A stretch of 64,000 nt of DNA, taken from the NCBI GenBank assembly GCA_903642235.1, contig CAHJWL010000016.1:1-64000 (forward strand). Direction: 5' to 3'. The notes below the pieces were generated by a model. The model ran no database searches. It worked only from the letters and a program-made list of their open reading frames with translations, and had not been told where the DNA came from. The position numbers and the translations under genes were made by a program. This DNA is from Acidobacteriaceae bacterium (GTDB taxonomy: Bacteria; Acidobacteriota; Terriglobia; Terriglobales; Acidobacteriaceae). How positions within the stretch are numbered: the first letter of the stretch is position 1; every line of letters begins with the position of its first letter. Shown here piece by piece: positions 52,462-59,445 of the stretch.

Positions 52462-52734
52462 CTAGAGAAAGGCTACCGACTGAATTCCTGCAACCTCAAA
52501 ACGTTTGCGGCAGCGGATGTTCTTGCAACCCATCATGTCGTCGCGGCGCACCATGTAGCTCTGCGCCTTGGCAAACCGCGCGCGGTCCCGCTCGTCCGCG
52601 CCACGCGGCAGTTGGGCGCGCTTGCGGCGAACCAGCCAGCTCACCTCATACTCGTTCTGTTCCCGGCAGTACGGACACGTCATCATGTGCTTCCGCTGTT
52701 CCGGCCGTTCCTCAAAAAAGTCTCGCTCTTCCAT
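52462..52734 (-). CDS. Zinc-ribbon-like small protein
   Basis: 90 residues from ATG 52734, which has an excellent AGGAGG five bases upstream. Two Cys pairs, CPYC at the N-terminal third and CKNIRC near the C-terminus, are spaced as a zinc ribbon; the middle is basic and helical (RRKRAQLPRGADERDRARFAKAQSYMVRRDDMMG). Probably nucleic-acid- or protein-binding. Family not recognised. A short GC-rich tandem repeat lies just upstream. Confidence 0.78.
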   Translation of the reverse strand: MEERDFFEERPEQRKHMMTCPYCREQNEYEVSWLVRRKRAQLPRGADERDRARFAKAQSYMVRRDDMMGCKNIRCRKRFEVAGIQSVAFL

Positions 52735-52808
52735 TCCTGCCTCCTCTCGCCGTCGGCTTCCATGGCTTGGCACCGCCATCCGCCTTGCCGGCGGGTGCGC
52801 GCCTGCTA

Positions 52809-52860
52809 CCTGCAAGGGCGTGCCTGTCGCCTGCAAGGGCGCGCCTGTCGCCTGCAAGGG
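52809..52860. repeat. Short tandem repeat, two and a half copies of 21 bp
   Basis: CCTGCAAGGGCGTGCCTGTCG repeated as CCTGCAAGGGCGCGCCTGTC plus G, then a partial CCTGCAAGGG. Intergenic, between the divergent zinc-ribbon gene and the small basic-protein gene. Confidence 0.8.
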
Positions 52861-52928
52861 AAAGACTAGTGCATCTGCAGTCGAGTTACCATGACTCCGG
52901 TGCCTCCCTGCAGGAGCCCCGTTTCGCT

Positions 52929-53129
52929 ATGGCAAAATCAAAGAAGAAGCTCTATTCCAGGCTTCAGGCCGTCAAAGCTCTGTCCCGCGCCAGCGTGGGC
53001 ACACCGCCGCCCGGACGTATCCTGCCTGATCCAAAGAAAAAACGCGCGAACACGCGGTCCAAGGCGTCGCTTCAGAAGCGTCTCACCTCCAGCACCGAAG
53101 AAGACATCCTCGAAGGAGACCCCCGGTGA
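52929..53129 (+). CDS. Small basic protein
   Basis: 66 residues, about a quarter Lys plus Arg, opening MAKSKKKLYSRLQAVKALSR and including PDPKKKRANTRSKASLQKRL. No signal or membrane segment. The composition suggests nucleic-acid binding, but no family is recognised. Its TGA overlaps the GTG of the SIMPL gene (GTGA), so the two genes are translationally coupled; the conserved coupling would support a real gene. Confidence 0.6.
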   Translation: MAKSKKKLYSRLQAVKALSRASVGTPPPGRILPDPKKKRANTRSKASLQKRLTSSTEEDILEGDPR

Positions 53130-53860
53130 TCGCAGTCCTCCGTTCCGCCCTTGCCGCTCTCGCCCTTGCCACAGCCCTCGCCGCACCCCTCCTGCGCGCC
53201 CAGAACATCGAGGTCAACAAGGACAATCGCACCGTCGCCGTTACCGCCACCGAGCACGTCATCGTCACCGCCGACATTGCCACCGTCCACATCGGCTATA
53301 TCACCTACGGCCGCGACCGGGACACCACCTACGCCAACGCCACCAAGCTCTCAAACGGCATCATCCAGGCCCTCACCGCCTCCGGCGTCCCCGCCGATTC
53401 GATCGAGAGCGACAACCAGTCCATCGAGCCCATCCAGAACTTCCAGGTCGAGCGCCTCTCCCCCACCGAGGCCGCCAACCGCAAGTACCAGGTTCAGCAG
53501 TCCTGGCTCGTTCGCACCGCCTCCGCCAGCGCCGCCAAGATCCTCGATACCGCCGTCCTCGCCGGCGCCAACCAGTCCGGCCAGATCGACTGGTCGCTCA
53601 AGGATGAGTCCGCCTCCACCGCCGCGGCCGCCTCCCGTGCTATCCAGCACGCCCACCGCGTCGCTATCCAGATGGTCTCCGGCTTCGGCGGCAAGGTCGG
53701 CGCCCTGCTCTACGCCTCGAACGAAAGCGAATCCTCCACCATTCGCCCCGTGCCCATGATGGCCATGCACAAGGCCGCGAGTGAGAACGAACCTCTCGCC
53801 ATCAGCCCCCGCCGCATCGAGCGCTCCGTCACCGTCCGCGCCATCTTCGCCATCGAGTAG
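53126..53860 (+). CDS. Exported SIMPL domain protein (DUF541)
   Basis: 244 residues from GTG 53126. A signal peptide (RSALAALALATALAAPLLRAQ) is followed by a SIMPL domain: VAVTATEHVIVTADIATVHIGYITYGRD, then YANATKLSNGIIQALTASGVPADSIESDNQSIEP, and KYQVQQSWLVRTASAS. The conserved pattern of a beta-strand plus ANAT-x-x helix is as in family members, which are periplasmic or envelope proteins of unknown activity. Dispersed repeat copy 5 lies 24 bp after its stop. Confidence 0.88.
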   Translation: MIAVLRSALAALALATALAAPLLRAQNIEVNKDNRTVAVTATEHVIVTADIATVHIGYITYGRDRDTTYANATKLSNGIIQALTASGVPADSIESDNQSIEPIQNFQVERLSPTEAANRKYQVQQSWLVRTASASAAKILDTAVLAGANQSGQIDWSLKDESASTAAAASRAIQHAHRVAIQMVSGFGGKVGALLYASNESESSTIRPVPMMAMHKAASENEPLAISPRRIERSVTVRAIFAIE

Positions 53861-53883
53861 AAGTCTGAGTGTTCAGGCTGCTC

Positions 53884-53910
53884 TTTGTTGTCATCCCGCA
53901 GGGATCAGCT
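53884..53910 (+). repeat. Dispersed intergenic repeat, copy 5
   Basis: TTTGTTGTCATCCCGCAGGG then ATCAGCT; one change (CAGCT for CTGCT) relative to the common form. In the spacer between the convergent SIMPL gene and the EPS cluster. Confidence 0.75.
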
Positions 53911-53971
53911 GTGTACCAGGACGCCCTTCTCTGCAGCAGCGAACGAGTACACTCCACGTCGCAGCGGACTC

Positions 53972-55279
53972 CTATCCCGTCGCACCCGCCTCTTCTCCCC
54001 AGCCCCGCGTCACACCCTCTCGCGCTGGCGCTTTCACCCGCACCGACTCGCTCACCTCTCCCGTTCCCGGCAGCCCGCACAGCAGCACCGCATATACAAA
54101 CCAGTAAAACGCCATCACCGGAATCAGGTTTGTGGCGCCGTCGCTCGTCGCCACAATCACATACAGGATCAAGCCCTTTGCCGCCGCATTCCGCACCGGA
54201 TCCCTCACCAGCCCAGGCCGTGCCATGACCAGCAGCAGCGGAAAAAAGAACAGCAGCAGCAGCGTGCACAGGCCCACATACCCGTAGTTCGCCAAGGCCG
54301 AGACAAACATCACCTCCGCAAACCCGTTCAGCGGAACACTCGGCAGCATCGTCGCCGCGGCCACTGTGTCCAGCTCGCCGATGCGCCCGCCCAGCGTCGG
54401 ATCGAACAGAAACGAGAGCGAGTACGAACTCGCAAACAGGGCCGCGAGGATCGCCACCGCTGTCCCCCCCACCAGCAAGAGCGGTTTGATCGCGCGCCGC
54501 AGATTCATCCGTGGAAACGTAACCGCAAGCTCCAGCGTCGGTCGCGCCAGCGAGAGCAGCTGTTCAATCACCAGCCCCGCCCAGACCGTGCGCGACAGCG
54601 TCAGCAGCAGCGCCAGCCGAACCGTCATGCGCCGCCACCGCTTCGGCTCAAGCAGGCTGTAGAGCGGCAGCAGAATCAGCGTTGCCACGCCATACACGTT
54701 GCCGTTGTTATACGTGGAGATCAGCTTGATGAACGCTCCACGGGCGTTGTGTTTCGTCAGCTCAATCAGCCCATAGTCCGCCAGATTCACCGTCAGCAGC
54801 GGGATCTCAACGATGTGTCCGGTCAGCGGCTTCCAGAAAAATAGAAACAGCCCGTATGCCGCGGCCCAGAACACACATCCGCAGAAGAGTCGCACAAACT
54901 TTCCCTGGTCCATCGCCGGGAAAAAGGCCGGATACACGAAGAGAAATAAAAAGGGCAGGGCAAAGAAGTTCACAAACAGGCTTATGAGGTATTCAAGCGT
55001 CGCAAAGCCGTTTGCGGAGTAGCTGTAGACGAAGATCGCCTGGTACGGCAGCACGGATCCCAGAGCCGCGATTGTTAGCGTGTTCGCGCGCAGCGGCAGA
55101 AACAGCATGCGGTAGATCAACGCCGGCAGCGCCGTTACTGCCACCAGCATGTACCCCCAGGTCAGCGGCGCTCCACCCAGCTTCAGACCGCCCTTCGGGA
55201 ACAGCACCAGAAAGATCACCAGCAGCGTCGTCAAGGAGGCCAGCAGCCGGTGCCCGCTCCGCGCGCCTCTCCGTGCCAT
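53972..55279 (-). CDS. O-antigen ligase/polymerase-like membrane protein (Wzy/WaaL type)
   Basis: 435 residues from ATG 55279 with GGAGG upstream. About ten to twelve hydrophobic helices, with a large central periplasmic loop (about residues 140-190) typical of Wzy/O-antigen ligase proteins. The helix RLALLLTLSRTVWAGLVIEQL resembles the family's L-T-x-S-R-x-x-W-x-G segment with the conserved Arg. Likely role: polymerising or transferring an undecaprenyl-linked polysaccharide at the periplasmic face. It is the last gene of the EPS cluster, 2 bases after the Wzz/GNVR gene stop. Confidence 0.8.
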   Translation of the reverse strand: MARRGARSGHRLLASLTTLLVIFLVLFPKGGLKLGGAPLTWGYMLVAVTALPALIYRMLFLPLRANTLTIAALGSVLPYQAIFVYSYSANGFATLEYLISLFVNFFALPFLFLFVYPAFFPAMDQGKFVRLFCGCVFWAAAYGLFLFFWKPLTGHIVEIPLLTVNLADYGLIELTKHNARGAFIKLISTYNNGNVYGVATLILLPLYSLLEPKRWRRMTVRLALLLTLSRTVWAGLVIEQLLSLARPTLELAVTFPRMNLRRAIKPLLLVGGTAVAILAALFASSYSLSFLFDPTLGGRIGELDTVAAATMLPSVPLNGFAEVMFVSALANYGYVGLCTLLLLFFFPLLLVMARPGLVRDPVRNAAAKGLILYVIVATSDGATNLIPVMAFYWFVYAVLLCGLPGTGEVSESVRVKAPAREGVTRGWGEEAGATG

Positions 55280-55281
55280 CC

Positions 55282-56463
55282 TTACCGCCTCCAGCGCACG
55301 TTCTGCTTGATCGAGTACAGATGCGTCCGCTGCACGGGATCGGCAAGGATACGTCGCAGCAGAAGCTGCACCGCAATCGCCAGCACGCCGACCAGCAATG
55401 CTCCGCCCGCCGCTCCCTCCAGAAACAGTCGCCGTGGCGGCCACGTCGGAAACTCCGGCACAATCGCCGGATCGATCACATCGAACGTGTTGTTCGAGGT
55501 TCCCGCACCCAGCCGCAGCGTCTCATAGTGATTTGCCAGCGAGCTCACCAGACCCTCGTGGTAGCGCACCTCCCGCTGCTTTCGCGCGTTCTCCAGATTC
55601 ACCCTCGGCATCTTGCCCGCCGGCGACGCCGCACCCACACCAGACCCGCCGCCGCCGCTGCTCTCCAGCTGATGCTCCTGCGCCTGCAGCTGGCTGATCT
55701 GCGAGCGCAGTCGCTGCACCTCCGGGTTCTGCTCGGTCGAGCCCTGGAGCAGCGCGGCCAGCTGCACCTGCATGTTTGTAATCGCCGCCCGCGTATTCGC
55801 GATCGCGCCCAGCCCGATCTGCGTCTGTGTGCTCGCCTCCACAATCCCCAGCCCCAGCTGCGTCTGCTCCAGATCCTGCTCCGCCACCGTCAGCGCATCC
55901 TTCTCCTTCTGCAGCTGCTGCTCAAAGAATTTGCGCTGCAGGTCCGCCTGCGCGTTCGCCATCGTCTCCTGCAGGCTCTCGAGCGCGCCCACATACGCAT
56001 TCGCGATACGCGCCGCCATCGCCGCATCCTTGTCGCGCACCAGAATCGTGATCGTGTCCGCGGAGAAGATCTTCGTCATCGCGTACAGCCGTCCGCGCGC
56101 CGCCTCCGCACTGCGGTAGTCGAAGTACTTCAACAGCTCCGCCCGCCGCACAACATCGTCCCGCAGCGTCCGGCTTACCAGCAGGCTCACATAGTTATTG
56201 CTCGGCTTCACTCCCGTAAAGAACGAAGCCAGATTCGAGCTGCTGCCACCACCCTGATCCTTCGGCAGGATCACCGCCGTCGCCTCGTACTGCGCCGGGA
56301 TCCGCGCAATCGCGACCGCCGCGATCACAAATGTCAGCAGAGCCGCAAGCAGCCCGGTCCGCCACTCTGCCGCGAAGAGCGCAACAATCCGCAGCAGATC
56401 GATCGTTTCATCCTTCTCCGCGGCGATCTGTTCGGTCGGGGAGGTGTCCATCTCGTAGGGCAT
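55282..56463 (-). CDS. Wzz/GNVR-domain polysaccharide chain-length/export protein
   Basis: 393 residues from ATG 56463. An N-terminal membrane helix (AALLTFVIAAVAIARIPAQY) is followed by the Wzz-family start (YEATAVILPKDQGGGSSS), a long periplasmic coiled-coil (TEQNPEVQRLRSQISQLQAQEHQLE), and a GNVR-type segment (YHEGLVSSLANHYETLRLG) and a second helix near the C-terminus (RLFLEGAAGGALLVGVLAIAV). No tyrosine-kinase domain follows the second helix. Such proteins set polymer length or couple polymerisation to export. It precedes the polymerase-like gene by 2 bp. Confidence 0.88.
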   Translation of the reverse strand: MPYEMDTSPTEQIAAEKDETIDLLRIVALFAAEWRTGLLAALLTFVIAAVAIARIPAQYEATAVILPKDQGGGSSSNLASFFTGVKPSNNYVSLLVSRTLRDDVVRRAELLKYFDYRSAEAARGRLYAMTKIFSADTITILVRDKDAAMAARIANAYVGALESLQETMANAQADLQRKFFEQQLQKEKDALTVAEQDLEQTQLGLGIVEASTQTQIGLGAIANTRAAITNMQVQLAALLQGSTEQNPEVQRLRSQISQLQAQEHQLESSGGGGSGVGAASPAGKMPRVNLENARKQREVRYHEGLVSSLANHYETLRLGAGTSNNTFDVIDPAIVPEFPTWPPRRLFLEGAAGGALLVGVLAIAVQLLLRRILADPVQRTHLYSIKQNVRWRR

Positions 56464-56541
56464 GGCTCCTGCTCTTTCTTGCAGACAGGCCTGTCCCGTC
56501 CTGCACACAAGCATAGATCGAATCACGGGCTTCGCGAAGCA

Positions 56542-57558
56542 TCATCGGCTCTGAACAGGCTCCGCCGGTGTTCCAGGCGTGTTCATCTGCCGGCGCAGAA
56601 AATCGATAAACAGCGCCGATACCTCTGGCACCGCCCGTGGCTCCGGATGCGCAAACAGACCGTCAGACGCGAACATCTCCGCGGGCAGCACCGCCGGCGC
56701 CATGTGCCGCGCGCCCGCCTCTCGCCGGATCGTCTCGGCGCCCTTGCAGTCCGGCATCGGCGCCAGGTAGATCACAACCTTCGTCTGTGCCGTCGTGTAC
56801 CGCCGCACATCCGCCTGGACCGCGTCCTCCGCGTGCTCGCGAACATCAGCCTCCGGCAGCGTGCACGGCGCCGTCAGCGGCGGGTACGGCTCCGTGTAAT
56901 CCACATGCCCCAGCGCCTCCGCTGTCTGCCGTTCACGATCCTCACCGCGCAGCACGGTCTCGACCAGGTGCGCTCCCAGCATGCTGTTCATGCGAATCGG
57001 AAACGCCAGAAACTCGAGCGGATGATGTCGCGCAAAATCACCAATCTGCGCCGCGGATCCATTGCGCAGCAGCATCTCCTCGCCCTCAAAGAAACCGCGC
57101 GTACTCGCTGGTGTCTCGTAGTTCAGATCCCATGCCGTGAAGTACAGCACCAGCAGGCGCGGCGGCCTGTTCTGTGTCAGGTAGCGCCGGAGCGACATCT
57201 GCCCCGTAATCGGCAGACTTCCCACCGTGTTCGGCAGCACGACCGAGCGCACGTGCAAGGCCGCGTTGACCACGCGCGGATCCATGCCAAGAAACGCGCT
57301 CGAGTCGCCGTACACCAGCACATCCGCATCGTCCCTTGTGTCGAATGCGAACTGCAGGATCGGCCCCCACTTCGTCGGCCCCCAGCGTTCAAAGCGGGCC
57401 GAAGGCAGCAGCACCAGCGCGAAGACCAGCAGGTACAGGCCTGCCGGGGGCAACAGCAGCCACGCAAGAAACCGCCCGAACGGAGCGGATCGCGCCATCG
57501 GGGCGATCCCTGTCCGCTCTCCTCTCTCCGCCTGCGTCACTGCCACACTTCCCTCCAT
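56542..57558 (-). CDS. Membrane-anchored SGNH-like protein of the EPS cluster (DltD/AlgX-like role)
   Basis: 338 residues from ATG 57558. One N-terminal helix (FLAWLLLPPAGLYLLVFALVLL) anchors an extracytoplasmic domain opening with DVLVYGDSSAFLGMDPRVV, a G-D-S-S motif (residues 84-87) as in DltD/AlgJ/AlgX-type SGNH proteins that accept acyl groups at the cell surface. Near the C-terminus DGLFAHP supplies possible D and H, though spaced unlike the canonical D-x-x-H. The gene begins 5 bp after the MBOAT stop, matching the usual MBOAT-SGNH pairing. Acceptor unknown; inference places it as transferring to the polysaccharide. Confidence 0.75.
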   Translation of the reverse strand: MEGSVAVTQAERGERTGIAPMARSAPFGRFLAWLLLPPAGLYLLVFALVLLPSARFERWGPTKWGPILQFAFDTRDDADVLVYGDSSAFLGMDPRVVNAALHVRSVVLPNTVGSLPITGQMSLRRYLTQNRPPRLLVLYFTAWDLNYETPASTRGFFEGEEMLLRNGSAAQIGDFARHHPLEFLAFPIRMNSMLGAHLVETVLRGEDRERQTAEALGHVDYTEPYPPLTAPCTLPEADVREHAEDAVQADVRRYTTAQTKVVIYLAPMPDCKGAETIRREAGARHMAPAVLPAEMFASDGLFAHPEPRAVPEVSALFIDFLRRQMNTPGTPAEPVQSR

Positions 57559-57563
57559 ACCCC

Positions 57564-59120
57564 TCAGAACTGAAAGTAGAGAAACGTACTCGGGTCCTGC
57601 ATCTTGACCAGAATCAGAAAGAAGACCAGACCCAGCACCAGACCCCACGCCGCACGCGGCTGCCAGAAGATCCGGACTCCACCCTCCGCCCGATCAAAGC
57701 TCGTCAACTCACTCGATGGCACAAATCGGCTGAGGATCTGCTGCGTGTTCGGCATTCCCCAAACTATGATGTAGCCCGCAAGAAGCAGAAGCAGCGTCCC
57801 ATGCGTCGGCTTGTACGCCTGGAGCGCCAGCGGAACGTGTCTGTGCAGTCCCAGCATTCCTCCGAGCATCGCCAGCGCGGCCTGCACTCCCGTCGCACGG
57901 AAAAAGATCTGCGCCACCAGCACAGCCAGGAACGTCGTCGCCACGCCGCTCAGCCGCGTCAGCATCGCCGTCGCTCGCCTGCCCTCGACCGCCTTGCCCT
58001 TCGTCTGGCGGCGCACGCGCCATGCGTGGTTGATCGAGAGATAGACAGCGTGCAGCAGGCCAAACACCAGAAACTGCAGGCCCGCACCATGCCACACTCC
58101 AGCCAGAAACATCGTCATCGTCGTCGGCAAAGCGACCAGGCTTAAGAACCCCTCAGCCGTCGCAGTCGCCTTCCGCGAGATCTTCTTTCCCTGCCGTACC
58201 CGCCGCCGATTAATTGCAACCGCGATCGGGTTGTACACATAGCTCATGATGTAGCGCGTCAGCGTCATATGCCAGCGCTGCCAGAAATCAATAATGCTCT
58301 CGGACTTGTACGGCGAGCTGAAATTGAGCGGAAACTCAATGCCGAACAGGCGCGCCAGGCCGATCGCCATGTCGGAGTATCCGGAAAAATCGAAGTACAG
58401 CTGCAGCGCATACGCAAGCGAACCCACCCATGCGGAGAAAGCATGCAAACTACCCGGATCCGCAAACGCCGTGATCGCCGCCGGCGCGATCTTATCCGCC
58501 AGCAACACCTTCTTGCACAGCCCCATAATGAACCATGACGCCCCCACCGAAAGATCGTGGGCCTTCAACCGGTAATCCCGATGCGTCTGAAACTGCGGCA
58601 TGATCTCCGCATGGTGCAGTATCGGCCCGGCAATCAGGTGCGGAAAGAACGTCACAAACAGGCTGTAACTCGCCAGGTCCTGCTGTCGCGCCGCACCCTG
58701 TTCCAGATCGACCAGATAGGCAATCTGTGTGAACGTGAAAAACGAAATGCCGAGCGGCAGCACCGCATCCTGCCACCGGTGCGACACATCCGTCACGACC
58801 GCCGCAAAGTTCAGCAGCGGAAACAGATACTTGAAGTAACACAGCGCGCCTAGGTTGCAAACGATCGCCGCCCACAACAGCAGCCGCTTTGGTAGCTGCG
58901 TCGGGATCGCACCACTGAGCAGCGACCCGGCCAGATAGTTAAACAGGATCGACCCGCAAAGCAAAAAGAGATAAGCCGGTCGCCAACATCCGTAAAACAG
59001 CAGCGACATAAGGGACAGCCACGCAACAACGGCGCGCCGGTGCCAGGTCGCGGCGATCTGGTAGCCCAGAAGCACAACCGGCAGATAGCCGAACAGAAAC
59101 ATGTACGAGTTGAAAAGCAT
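57564..59120 (-). CDS. MBOAT family membrane-bound O-acyltransferase (DltB/AlgI-like)
   Basis: 518 residues from ATG 59120 with GGAGG upstream. About ten to twelve helices; the conserved core includes LPLGISFFTFTQIAYLVDLEQG, FFPHLIAGPILHHAEIMPQF, LYFDFSGYSDMAIGLARLFGI, NFSSPYKSESIIDFWQRWHMTL, and the catalytic-His block LAGVWHGAGLQFLVFG with His near residue 343. These are the signatures of the DltB/AlgI subfamily that moves acyl groups across the membrane onto polysaccharide or teichoic acid. Between the ACP (65 bp upstream) and the SGNH gene (5 bp downstream). Confidence 0.94.
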   Translation of the reverse strand: MLFNSYMFLFGYLPVVLLGYQIAATWHRRAVVAWLSLMSLLFYGCWRPAYLFLLCGSILFNYLAGSLLSGAIPTQLPKRLLLWAAIVCNLGALCYFKYLFPLLNFAAVVTDVSHRWQDAVLPLGISFFTFTQIAYLVDLEQGAARQQDLASYSLFVTFFPHLIAGPILHHAEIMPQFQTHRDYRLKAHDLSVGASWFIMGLCKKVLLADKIAPAAITAFADPGSLHAFSAWVGSLAYALQLYFDFSGYSDMAIGLARLFGIEFPLNFSSPYKSESIIDFWQRWHMTLTRYIMSYVYNPIAVAINRRRVRQGKKISRKATATAEGFLSLVALPTTMTMFLAGVWHGAGLQFLVFGLLHAVYLSINHAWRVRRQTKGKAVEGRRATAMLTRLSGVATTFLAVLVAQIFFRATGVQAALAMLGGMLGLHRHVPLALQAYKPTHGTLLLLLAGYIIVWGMPNTQQILSRFVPSSELTSFDRAEGGVRIFWQPRAAWGLVLGLVFFLILVKMQDPSTFLYFQF

Positions 59121-59184
59121 CTCCGCCCTCCGTTCCTCCCGAAGGCGTCCACGGGCCGGATCAACTCCGTCTGCGTCGCACGCT

Positions 59185-59445
59185 CTAAGCCGTTTGCGCC
59201 TGCATCTCGAGCTTGTACTCCACAATGCCCGCCAGATGGCCGACGTTGTGCAACGCCTCCATCTCTGAGCTCTTGAACTTGATCTTCAATCTCTCCTCAA
59301 TGGCCACGATCAAACCGACATGCGCCATTGAATCCCAACCCTCAATATCGCCGGCCGTCGTCTCCGGAGTCAGCACAATTCCATCATCGTCAAACACATC
59401 GCGAAAGACCGCAGTCAGCTTGCGATAGACATCTGTGTTTTCCAT
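59185..59445 (-). CDS. Acyl carrier protein of the EPS cluster
   Basis: 86 residues, acidic and helical. The phosphopantetheine-attachment motif is GWDSM with Ser39, preceded by a helix (DVYRKLTAVFRDVF) and followed by HVGLIVAIEERLKIKFKSSEMEAL, as in ACPs used with FkbH-like loaders and DltC. GGAGGGAAGG upstream. The ATG lies 31 bp inside the end of the FkbH gene, so the two are translationally coupled. Confidence 0.94.
   Translation of the reverse strand: MENTDVYRKLTAVFRDVFDDDGIVLTPETTAGDIEGWDSMAHVGLIVAIEERLKIKFKSSEMEALHNVGHLAGIVEYKLEMQAQTA

Noticed and set aside
55012..57573. 853-codon plus-strand frame across the Wzz and SGNH genes
   Set aside because: Arg/His/Leu-rich shadow of three minus-strand genes with good start signals.
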